Of a stretch of 64,000 nucleotides of DNA, positions 30,656 through 39,763 are shown piece after piece. How positions within the stretch are numbered: position 1 is the first letter of the stretch; each line of letters begins with the position of its first letter. This DNA is from Mesostigma viride (Eukaryota > Streptophyta > Mesostigmatophyceae > Mesostigmatales > Mesostigmataceae), in NCBI GenBank assembly GCA_009746045.1, contig RPFO01000253.1:2509888-2573887 (forward strand). The letters are read 5' to 3'. A program made the position numbers and the translations under genes. Under the pieces are notes generated by a model. The model saw only the letters and a list, made by a program, of their open reading frames with translations, made no database searches and was not told the origin of the DNA.

Positions 30656-31381
30656 AGATCTGCTGCAGGACAACTACCTCCCCTTACACATGTGTGCCAC
30701 TGTTCAGGGCAAACTGGGGTGGTGGTCAGCCATCTGTGGGGCTCCCTTAGCTGTCATCAGCAGGGTCACCCATGATGTTCTAGTCAAGATAAAATGCAGT
30801 CACATCAGGAAGTTGGTCAATGACTGCCCCCCCTCATCCTCCATGGCCTGAATCTGATGGAAGACATCCACATCCAATGTGTCATGGACAGCTCCATGGA
30901 GAGCAGAACAATCAATCAGATGGGGGCACGGGAATCAGGGCTGTTTTTTCTCACCAACAGGTCAGATTACATGTCCCTCACTTCCTGGTACAGCAGGCTA
31001 CACCGCAGAAAACCTGGCAGCAGCAACTCAGCTGAATGTCGTGCTGTGGTGTCTGCTGCATTGCATGCTCGTTCCCTGCAGCACATGCTCACCTGGCTAC
31101 AAACCCAGGCAGGCAGCACATGCAATGTCATCTCACATCTCTATACTGACAGCCAATCTGTGATCAGTTTTCTAACCAAGAAATCTGTTTCTGCTGCTGT
31201 CCACACTGACTTGGATTGGGTGATCCTCAAACAGGAGGCCACCTATTTTTCCAGCTGGACTCATGTGGATGATGAGGACAACCCAGCAGACGCTCTCACG
31301 AAGCTGCGGGATGCTGCTGGCCAACAGTACCAGCTCCTCTTTCAGAACATGAACCCCTATGATATCAGAGTCAGTGTTTGA
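30640..31381 (+). pseudogene. Copia-type RT tail and RNase H
   Basis: Two overlapping frames. The first, to about 30851, carries the RT connection (KLGWWSAICGAPLAVISR). The second, to 31381, carries RNase H with SSNSAECRA (catalytic Glu), LYTDSQSVI (Asp) and NPADALTK, the standard end of copia polyproteins. It stops at TGA 31379-31381. Confidence 0.7.
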
Positions 31382-31755
31382 ATAAATGACTGGCCATAGC
31401 ACAGTACACAACCACCACACCCCCTTACCACAGCGATAGCTGCTGGGCGCCATAAAATTCAACACATTCGTTGTGGGGTGTGAGTGCTGGCTAGGTCAGA
31501 TTTGTATCCATTTGCAGCTTGAGGACACAAGCTTTGTATCCATTTACTTAATGTGTGCTTCAGTAACTGGCCAAACCAGCCAGCTGTGTACACCTTATTT
31601 AATGTGCAATATAACACCTGGCCAGAACAGCCAGCTGTAACCAACCTGGCTCAACCAGCCATGTCTCTTTTGTACCCCTAATCAACTTAAAAACAATAAC
31701 AATAATGTTGGGGGTGCAGACCTGCATTAAGAAATAAATAATAAAACAATACTGG
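31382..31755 (+). other. 3' untranslated part of the 11.45-kb element
   Basis: Contains three CTGGCCA(A/G)A(A/C)CAGCCAGCTGT-like short repeats (31570-31660), a TTGGGGGTGC run and an A-rich end. No gene. Confidence 0.5.
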
Positions 31756-32239
31756 AGTTAGTCTCCATGCTTTGCTGTAGACTAAGTCTCAAAGGCATTG
31801 TGAATACAACGTATGAATAAGCCTTGTAAACCTACGTTGGTATGTGAATATAAATACCAAGTGGGCTATGCAGATAGGAATGCTAGTCGAGTCGCATACG
31901 TTTCCCTAGATAGGTACTTTGGGTACTGAGGTACGTGACAGATGTCAGTACCCAGTATACGTAGTGTCCTGTCATTGGACGGTACTAGAGTATCCTAGAT
32001 AGGGACCGTACTGCAGCGTGCATTGATCTGTGATCGCACGATGCAGTGACTAGACGGCTACCTGTCATCGTGTGGCCTCGGGCCAACGGTCTGCACCCAA
32101 CGGTCACTGGCGGCGCAGCCGGTGAGAGGAACGTTGATAAAGGGTAAACCTATTTTCTAATGAACCAAGCAATTCATTGCTCTCAGCACTCCGTGTTCTC
32201 GAGCAATATACCACGTCGTTCATTTCTCATTTCCTAACT
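31756..32239 (+). repeat. Right LTR of the 11.45-kb element
   Basis: Same length as 20790-21273. One G-to-A change was noticed. The preceding bases (ACAATACTGG) are not a polypurine tract; a TTGGGGGTGC purine run occurs about 50 bp earlier. Confidence 0.88.
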
Positions 32240-32244
32240 CCTTG

Positions 32245-33089
32245 CTCCCCAGCCTGCACCAGCGCAGCCTCAACCTGTCCTGGCCCGCTCCGCAGAGACG
32301 CCGGTACAGGAGATCGCTCCGCGTCGGGACGTGATACCGGCCCAGGAATGGGTACGGGGCACGTATGCCCGTAATCGGGTCATTGTCCCCTTGCATCCGG
32401 TGGCTGGCTTTGTGGTCGACATTGACGTGGGATACCCACGCCCGAGCCTTCCCCCGCCATCCGGGTTTTACTACCCCGCGAGCCTGCGCTTCCGTGGGGG
32501 CTCCAGCGTGCTTATTCAGCGAGAAGGCACCTTCGACTCGGTCAGCTTTCTCCTGCACGCACATGTGCCGGCGCCGGTGCCATCTGAGTCCCGCTACGAG
32601 CCGGTGATAGTAGGGACTACCGCCACGTACGATCTGCACCCGCCGCCTCTGCCGCAATACCGCGCTGAGCACCACTTGCGACGGATTGCGTATCCCAAGC
32701 TCATGCCTATCCCGGGAGCTATCTACATGCGGAAGCAGCTCCCTGAGATTGCGGCAGCTCCGGGGTTCTACTGCGAGAGCGAGAAGGCCCAGAAGGAGCT
32801 GTTGCTCATGGCTGCCGGGTACTTCGCGGAAACTGGGTGCGGGGAGGTCGATGTGGAGCAGGGGTTCATCAGGTTCACCCGGCTCCCCTACATGGCGGCC
32901 TTCCTGTCGTACTGGCCGCCGGATGTGTGGATTGAGAAGTCTACGCTGCGTCAGCAGACGCGCAATGACTACCCGGTGGCGTTCAACGCCGACGTGGTCG
33001 CGGCTCCCCTTGGCAAGATCCCGGAGATCATGACTGAGCACGGCTACAACGCGTTGCGGCGGCATCGCGCGCAGCAGGGATTCCAGTAA
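32245..33089 (+). pseudogene. ORF3 C-terminal part
   Basis: Removing the 11.45-kb insertion and one CCTTG copy joins this frame to 19382-20789 without a stop. The first 40 residues are Pro/Ala-rich. The remaining 240 look globular, with regular hydrophobic and aromatic residues such as a YMAAFLSYWPPDVWIEK block near 32890-32940. The frame ends at TAA 33087-33089, about 300 bp before the polypurine tract. No family is recognised. Confidence 0.78.
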
Positions 33090-33386
33090 TTTTCCGGGAG
33101 ATTGGCCGGAGAGTGCTGGGACGAAGGAGTATTTGACAACTATCAAGGTGTTGTCCCTGCGAGGCAACACCGAGAAGAACTGGCTACTGCTCCGCTGGCG
33201 AACAGGGATCGGGACATAGTATTCTCATAGTTGGTGTATTATATGCATGTATGACGATGGGTTCTCGCTGGTACACAGCACCCCGTTGTTATGATTGTGT
33301 TTTGGTTTTCTTTTGAATTTTCCATGTTTGTGGTGCCGTTGTTTGAGGTGCGCCCCCGGGCGATTGGACGATAGCCATCGTCCCCC

Positions 33387-33401
33387 GGGGAGGGGGAGGA
33401 G
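33387..33401 (+). promoter_or_regulatory. Gypsy polypurine tract
   Basis: GGGGAGGGGGAGGAG directly abuts the TG of the 3' LTR, as expected for the plus-strand primer of reverse transcription. Confidence 0.85.
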
Positions 33402-34012
33402 TGTTACGGCCCTAACCCATGTTTGGGCGTAACAATTCCTAAAATAAATTAGTTTGGTCAGTCGAAAGTCATTTTGATATTGTTTGAGACTTTCGATAGT
33501 TATTACGTTAGATTCGGGGACTTGGCCGAGTTATTCCATCAGCCGGCCCAGGTACCCGTGGCTTTGCTTTCGGTTTGGTGTGTTACTGGTCTGTACCCGG
33601 GACTGCCAGGTACCGGGTGCCAGACTGGCGGATACTATGTACATCTACGACTGATATTCATTGCAGCGCTAGAGGTTCGGCCCCCGGCCGACCCGCTGGC
33701 ATGCACGCCGTCTTGGACAAATGTCGTAGGTGACAATGGCTTCCTATCTTTGGTTTGGAATAAAATCGACATGAGTAAAACTCGTCTGCCGAACCAGGGG
33801 TCAAATCTGGGCTGCACTAACGCCCTTCGTGCATTCCATGTATATGCATAATTTATCTAGTTGTGCATTCAGGGCCTAGCTAGTAATTCCGCGTACTGGC
33901 TAGAATTCAGGGCTACATTCATGTAGTCCGGGCGGATAGCAGATTCCGAGTTATTCAGGTGTAACCCACGCTAGACTAGGGTCTTTCAGAGCCGATGGTG
34001 CGGCTCGTAACA
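33402..34012 (+). repeat. Ty3/gypsy 3' LTR
   Basis: A 611-bp partner of 4436-5049. Visible differences are a 2-bp deletion near the start, a 1-bp deletion near the end and about five substitutions. The (GGGT)n repeat follows after four bases. Confidence 0.95.
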
Positions 34013-34016
34013 GGCC

Positions 34017-34080
34017 GGTGGGTGGGTGGGTGGGTGGGTGGGTGGGTGGGTGGGTGGGTGGGTGGGTGGGTGGGTGGGTT
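34017..34080. repeat. (GGGT)n microsatellite, right side of retroelement complex
   Basis: About 64 bp of GGGT units, the continuation of the 4225-4435 tract beyond the gypsy 3' LTR. Confidence 0.92.
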
Positions 34081-34379
34081 GGGAAGGTGTGCTTTTTATG
34101 ATGATGATTAGCTAAGTTACATGTGTGTTATTGATGCACATGTTGCCGTTGTATCATGGGCGTGTGCCCCTAAGTTTGCGTTCCTGCAATGTCACATAAT
34201 ATGTAATGTAGATGTGTTGTTTGGAACCTGACTAGTCATCCCAAACTGGAATGATTGACATGCAACTACTATATGATGAAACCCTTGAAAAACAATTAAC
34301 TAGTGACTGCATTTCTTGTGCTATGTTTGCTAGCATCTGTCACCTATTTGTCATTCAAACAGTCTGAATTTCTTGTGGG

Positions 34380-35280
34380 CAGTTAACATAGATGTTTTTA
34401 TGAGCTGTGCAAAGTTCTAGGCTTGACTGAGTTCATTGATATATGCCCCCATGTGTTGGAACCCTTGAAAACCCTTGAAAACCCTTGTTGGAAACCATGA
34501 AAAACTGCATTTTCTGCTAGTAGTATTTATGCCAGCATTTGCCACCAGTTTGTTATCCAACCAGTCTGAAACTTTGTAGGAATGCTATTTGGGATGTTTT
34601 TAAAAGATATGCAAAGTTCCAGCTCCAACTGAGTTCGTTTGGTGTCATCATACATGCGCTAATGTGTTGTAACCCTTCGAAAACCATGAAAAACTGCACT
34701 TTGGGGGTATTTATGCTAGCATTTGTCACCAGTTTGTCATCCAACCAGCCTGAAACTTTGTGGGCATGCTGCATGGGATGTGTTTAAACACGTGCAAAGT
34801 TCCAGGCCCAACTGAGTTCATTTGGTGTCATTATATATGTGCATCATGTGATGAAACCCTTGGTGGAGAACCATGAAAATTTGCATTTTGGGGTTATTTA
34901 TGCTAGCATCTGTCACCATTTCGTCATCCAACCAACCTGAAACTTTGTGGGCATACTGCATGGGATGTGTTTAAAACATGTGCAAAGTTCCAGGCCCAAC
35001 TGAGTTCATTTGATGTCATTATATATGCATATGTGTGATGAAAACCTTGGAAAACCATGAAAAACTGCATTTTGGGGTTATTTATGCTAGCATCTGTCAC
35101 CATGTTGTCATCCAACCAGCCTGAAACTTTGTGGGCATGCTTCGTGGGATGTGTTTAGAACATGTGCAAAGTTCCAGGCCCAACTGAGTTCATTTTATGT
35201 CATTATATATGCATACAATGATGCCAAAAAGTGCTGAAAATACGGTATTTTATGCTAGCAAATGTCACAATGTTACCATG
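34380..35280. repeat. ~185-bp satellite, about 5 units
   Basis: Units contain CCAACTGAGTTCATTTG, CCATGAAAAACTGCATTTT, TTATGCTAGCATCTGTCACC and CAGCCTGAAACTTTGTGG. They share the order GAGTTCATTTG, ATGAAAAACTGCA, TGTCACCAT, CAGCCTGA with the inverted satellite at 25555-26460, so the two arrays are probably distant relatives. Confidence 0.88.
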
Positions 35281-35773
35281 CTGCCGAGTACCAAACTTTT
35301 TTTTGACCACATGGCATCATAAGATATCTGATTAGGCACCTTGGTGCCAAATTTGAGGCCAAACTGACCGTTATTCTATCTCCTGATAATTTTCAGGGGA
35401 CAAAAATGGCTTTTCGGATTGATGTGGGCTACTTCCTGCAGGTTGGGGAATGTAAACTGCCACGGTGCCACCTACTCTGGGTGCACAAAGTGCACCTAGC
35501 TGCCCACCACTGTATTCAGGCACCTAGCCTAGTAGGGGCACCGACAGAGGGGGGAAGATGAGCATGGCTATACAGAAGCTAGGGCATGGCGTCTCAGCAG
35601 AGAGTAGCTCTCTGCGTGGGAACAGCATAACTAAATGAATAAAGCTAGGCATCATCCGGTGTGTGGCGCATATCATGGGCGCACACATGTACATGACTAA
35701 GTAATGTTCATGAGTCAGCTGGTATAGACGTACGTATAGTGCCCGTATAGCAGGCGTGCATGTACAAGGCCAC
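35281..35773. other. Anonymous DNA
   Basis: No gene recognised. It includes a second copy of the GCAGAGAGTAGCTCTCTGC palindrome near 35598. Confidence 0.4.
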
Positions 35774-35783
35774 GGTCTAGTCA

Positions 35784-37234
35784 CAGTGTACAGCCATACG
35801 CAATACGCAATCATACGGGGCCCATGGGTATGGTGTATAATACGCCATACGGGGTATAATACGCAAATCATACGGGGACTCTTGAAAATGCTGTTTTTTG
35901 CATGGTTCAGGGGGTTCTTCAACATTCTGACCAATCAGGCATGTTTTTTTTGTGTTCTTGCAACACCACTTGCCTTTATTTAACACATCATCACATAATA
36001 TTGCCGTTGCCGTCGCTGCATGCCTACAAATACAAGCATTGTACATCTGTTGTTATTAATAATGTCTGTAAATAGCACAAAATAACAAAGTTGTATGCAC
36101 AATCAGTGCACACCTGAAAAGGATAATAACACAAGTAGATATGCATGCACATTGACACTTGCAGTGGTATAGAGATTGCTGCCACCATTACTGTATGTTG
36201 AAGTTAAAAAACCATGCCATCACTGCATGGAATGGCTATACTAGGACTGAAATACTGCACATGGTCAGTCGGCCAACTTGCCAAAAGTAATAAGACATTG
36301 TGCCAGAAACAGACATCTTGCCTACTCGTGGTAGGCCACCATGCAATATTGATCTACATGAAGCAAGAATCCATACGGGCTGCCAACAATGTGGCTAGCG
36401 TGCAGGATAGCATGCATGCCAGCAACCCGACCCAGCTTCCCTAAACCATTAACACATATGGTACGGTGGCTGGCTAGCAGCAGCCTGCATGGCTAAATAA
36501 GGCATTTATGTGCATCGCGAGTCACACCAAATACCCCGCAGCCTGCGACGTAATGCCTCCGGCGGCCTCTTGCACTCGCTCACTCTTGCCTCCTTCGCAT
36601 ACGTAGCGCCCATGATATGGCGGGTGCTAGCCTTGCTCGGGTGGTAGAACCCGAGAATTTTGCATCCAAAAGTGTGCACGTCACTGAGCTAGTAGTTACC
36701 TGTCGGCTGCCCTTTCTTGTTGAGAGTCTGTTCTTTCACGATGTGTGTCCAGACAGTCTCGAATACGGCCTGCATCTCGTCGGCCCCATTATCATCGTGT
36801 TCCATAGACCCACACCATCACCGTCGCTAGCCATTGTGCCTGGATGTCAATTGTGCTACGATTAAATGTTAGGTGCCAGATGCGCGCCCTTGTTGGCAGA
36901 CAACATAACTTCGTCACCTAATTTCCTCGTCGACCTTCGTCTCCTAGACCCTAGTCCGACACGCAGCAATCTGCAGCAATGCACGTACAGTCGTACATGC
37001 ACGGCCAGCTTGGCACCTGCATCTAGTTCCGGCTCCACGTGCCGTCCAAAATGATGCCAGAAGCTACTTTGAACGAGGTTCATACGCAAAAAATACGCAA
37101 AAAATACGCAATACGCAAAAAATACGCAAAAAATACGCAGTGCGTATTTTTTTCCCCATTTTCATACGGAAATCTTGCGTATGGCGTATAATACGCGCCA
37201 TACGGCGTATTATACGCCGTATGGCTGTTCACTG
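35784..37234. mobile_element. hAT-like non-autonomous DNA transposon
   Basis: The ends are inverted repeats CAGTG(T/A)ACAGCCATACG, flanked by an 8-bp near-duplication GGTCTAGT/GGTCTAGA (35774-35781, 37235-37242), as in hAT elements. Both subterminal regions are dense in TACGC/GCGTA and GTATAATACGC words (35795-35875, 37082-37222), resembling transposase-binding clusters. The 1.2-kb interior has no transposase, so it would need one in trans. Two extra bases sit next to the left end. Confidence 0.72.
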
Positions 37235-37242
37235 GGTCTAGA

Positions 37243-37740
37243 ACTCTCATGATGCTCTTGTCACCCATACCATCCGACACCGCCGCCTCCTCTTTGCCGG
37301 CCATCTTGCCCGCACAGACCAGGTGAATACCGATGTGGGCCCTGCCGGGGGGCTTAAGACGGGCCAACCAGGTAGACACCTCCTCCTATGGCAGGGTCCC
37401 CTTGTACCATCGCAACCCACTGGCAAACTTGCGCGCGCCGGGCACCGGCGCGGCGCGACTCGGACCTATGTGACACAACTGCTTGAAGATGCAGGGCTTC
37501 TGGGACTATCCGTACTCCGCGCCCTCATGATTGACAAGGAGAAATGGGCTGCCATCTGCGATAAGCACCTTCCCGAGGGGTATGCTCCTGTTTTCTCCCC
37601 ACGGGCCCCGCGGCCCGCTGCTAGCCAGGGTAGAAGTCCGCAGGTGGAGGTTATTGGTCCTGAGGATAGCCGCTACACTACCGCCTCGTCTGCCATTACA
37701 GTAGAGGACAGCTCGGATGAGGATTACATCCCCATCTAGT
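37243..37740 (+). pseudogene. LINE ORF2 C-terminal fragment
   Basis: Open from about 37250 to TAG 37737-37739. It reads HRRLLFAGHLARTDQ (about 37281-37325), then RRGATRTYVTQLLED and IDKEKWAAICD, the pattern that ends many non-LTR retrotransposon reverse transcriptases. An acidic Ser/Asp tail follows. The upstream part is missing, either through 5' truncation or because of the hAT element that abuts it. The same motifs recur in frames at 39590-39690 and 61610-62200. Confidence 0.7.
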
Positions 37741-37880
37741 GCTGAACGGTTGGGGGATGATGCAGACGATATTTGTTTAAACTTTTGTGTAATTATTTTT
37801 CTAATGAGATTAGCATAGTACTCCGTGGCATGCCTTTGCGCATGACACGCAAGTACTTACTTACTTACTTACTTACTTAG
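37741..37880 (+). other. LINE 3' UTR with (CTTA)n tail
   Basis: An AT-rich segment ending in six CTTA repeats (about 37857-37880). Simple-repeat tails in place of poly(A) are known in several LINE clades. Confidence 0.55.
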
Positions 37881-37884
37881 TTCT

Positions 37885-38400
37885 ATGCTACACTACTACT
37901 GCTGTATTCCCCTAAGCTGGGGCGTCTGGAGTCGCTGGGGCCGCGGGGGTCGCGTGCCAGGGCTTGTGGCCGACGTAGATGGCCGCCCCCTTCCAGTACA
38001 CCGCCGGCTTCCCCGCCGTGGTCTGCCGGAGCCGGAGGTAGGTCGGCCATCAACTCCTGTCGCGACGTTGTTGTTGCGCCAGGGTCAAGTCGTCCTCCAA
38101 GGTGAAGGGAGTCTTCTCGCTTGCGGCGTCTGAGAAATGAAGTCTTGTCCGATGGGCTCTTAAAGATGAGAAGAAGCGGGGGCGCCCCTGCCGGCTTACC
38201 CCACGCGCGGGGAAGGCGATGGGCGACCAGCTTGATCTCACCAAGAAGGCCCATGCGATCAAGGATTTTGCTCTCAAACGCACGTGCAAGCTTCTCGGAA
38301 TTCTCACCTTCCTCCATGTCGAAGTTCTTGACGATGACGTTAAGGCTGCGCTTGGCGAGCTCGGCCTCCTCGCCTAGGTCGAGCTTAGAACTGCTGCTGG
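37885..38400 (-). pseudogene. LINE ORF1-like fragment (copy 1)
   Basis: The minus-strand frame reads LAKRSLNVIVKNFDMEEGE, then KLARAFESKIL, HRLPRAWGK and LLLIFKSPSDKTSFLRRRK. This is the layout of L1/Tx1-type ORF1 RNA-binding proteins: an N(L/V)I(V/I)...F..EE.E start, then LGxR-like and IFxS. A Pro/Gly-rich tail follows. The frame is open to 38503, but upstream sequence includes the dispersed hairpin and is probably not coding. RNA-binding and chaperone roles are known for the family. Confidence 0.5.
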
Positions 38401-38639
38401 ATCTGTGCTGCAACGGCGGATTAGCCCCGATTAATAAAACTCGTGCTCCCGTTGGGGAGTCACGGAGCACCGAAGTGCTTGTAATCCTTGTATGTATGTA
38501 CACAACAGGAAGAATAAAGCCTGGGCAAAGGGCAGAGACCCCCGTTCTCCTTCATGCAAGAGGCATGCCACTGTCAGCAGCAATCGGACACGATAGACGA
38601 TCCGGCAAGTTCTGTGGGTGCAATAAGACCTGTGTGAGC

Positions 38640-39170
38640 ATATCATATAACAAGGATACGGGTCCCTCCGGCCTCCAGTATACCGGCTTCTTCCCTGCAT
38701 GCTGTCTGCAGGAGCTGGAGGAAGGTTGGCCATAGCTCCCATCGGCCGTTGCCGTTGTTGCTGCGCCACAAACAAGTCGTCGTCCAGCGTGTAGGACTGG
38801 TCCGCACGGGCCACATGCGAGCCGCTTGCGACGCTTGAGAAACAGCAGCAGTTGTCCCGGCCATGACTCATGTAGAGAAAGGTGAGCAGCAGCGGCAGCG
38901 GTCCAGCCGCCTAGTTACCCCCGGGCCGCATGCGCAAGCGGGGAAGGCAGATCTATAGCCTCCAGCTTGAGCTCACCTAGATATGAGGGCCATGCATGGG
39001 GGCAAGGACTTTGTTCTCAAACGCCTTAATGGGCATGCATGCAAGGGACTCGACAGAGTTCTCACCTGGCAGCTGGTCTACTAAGTGCTTGACGATGACG
39101 TTACCGCTGCCCCTGTCGAGCTCGGACTCCTTGCGACTCCAGGTCAAGCGTCTGTTGCTCAGTGAGCTGG
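38640..39170 (-). pseudogene. LINE ORF1-like fragment (copy 2), decayed
   Basis: Aligns by eye with 37885-38400: SGNVIVKHLVDQLPGENSVES near 39110, then after stops SYTLDDDLFVAQQQ and MANLPPAPAD near 38730-38800. Several stops and frame changes are present. It lies upstream of copy 1 on the same strand. Confidence 0.45.
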
Positions 39171-39186
39171 GCGACGATGGCGCGGG

Positions 39187-39220
39187 AGTGGTGGTGGTGG
39201 TGGTGGTTGTGCATGGTGGT

Positions 39221-39260
<40 letters not shown>

Positions 39261-39495
39261 GTGGTGGTGGTGGTGGTGGTGGTGGTGGTGGTGGTGGTGG
39301 TGGTGGTGGTGGTGGTGGTGGTGGTGGTGGTGGTGGTGGTGGTGGTGGTGGTGGTGGTGGTGGTGGTGGTGGTGGTGGTGGTAATGGTGGTGGTGGTGGT
39401 GGTGGTGGTGGTGGTGGTGGTGGTGGTGGTGGTGGTGGTGGTGGTCGTGGTGGTGGTGGTGGTGGGGGGGGGGTCGTGGCTTTGGTGGTGGTGGT

Positions 39496-39530
<35 letters not shown>

Positions 39531-39540
39531 CGTGGCTTTG
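39187..39540. repeat. (GGT)n and (GGC)n tract with a long poly-G run
   Basis: About 350 bp, mainly GGT triplets on the plus strand, with a short GGC block at 39228-39258 and pure G runs near 39500-39528. The Gly, Val or His runs it encodes are artefacts. Confidence 0.95.
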
Positions 39541-39589
39541 GAGGTGGCTACGGGAGGAGGGTGGAGGTGGCGGTGGAGGTACACATCTG

Positions 39590-39690
39590 CAGCGAGGGGG
39601 GTCAGTGTCTACGTGGTTGGTGCGAGCTGAGTGCCCTACTAGTTGCAGTCTGCGATGTGCTTATTGGTGCTAGGATCAAGTGGCATGCCG
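39590..39690 (-). pseudogene. Short LINE ORF2 fragment
   Basis: On the minus strand it reads LVGHSARTNHVDTD, matching FAGHLARTDQVNTD of 37281-37335 and the homologous stretch near 61860-61900. Confidence 0.45.
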
Positions 39691-39737
39691 GCCCGGATTC
39701 AGCTCCTCCTTCATTAATTAAGGGGACGGGACACCCC

Positions 39738-39763
39738 CGAATTTTTTGGCGCCAAAAAATTCG
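39738..39763. repeat. Perfect 26-bp palindrome
   Basis: CGAATTTTTTGGC followed by its exact reverse complement. No flanking duplication seen. Confidence 0.85.

Larger units (their letters stand above)
20790..32239 (+). mobile_element. 11.45-kb LTR-type element with AG...CT ends, inserted in gypsy ORF3
   Basis: The boundaries follow from a 5-bp target duplication CCTTG (20785-20789, 32240-32244) and from restoration of the ORF3 frame. The terminal direct repeats are 484 bp and start AGTTAG and end CTAACT, instead of the usual TG...CA. They differ by one visible base (near 21172 and 32138). Inside are a foldback structure (21671-26573), 71-bp repeats and a decayed copia-type polyprotein (27587-31381). 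The PBS and PPT are not evident. The contrast between near-identical LTRs and broken coding suggests a copy mobilised by proteins from elsewhere. Confidence 0.85.
4436..34012 (+). mobile_element. Ty3/gypsy chromovirus-like retrotransposon carrying three nested insertions
   Basis: Two direct LTRs of 614 and 611 bp start TGTTACG and end CGTAACA. They bound ORF0, gag, pol (PR-RT-RH-IN-chromodomain) and ORF3. The span is 29.6 kb; removing the three nested insertions and their target copies leaves about 11.4 kb. Integrase downstream of RNase H plus a C-terminal chromodomain-like segment places it with Ty3/gypsy chromoviruses (family knowledge). About five substitutions and two indels separate the LTRs. 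All four ORFs become uninterrupted once the nested insertions are discounted, so it was probably intact when the insertions occurred. Flanks are GGTGG on the left and GGCCGGTGG on the right, so the target duplication is imperfect. Confidence 0.92.

Noticed and set aside
19382-33089. ORF3 as a retroviral envelope
   Set aside because: It has the right position but no signal peptide, furin-like site or membrane anchor is visible.
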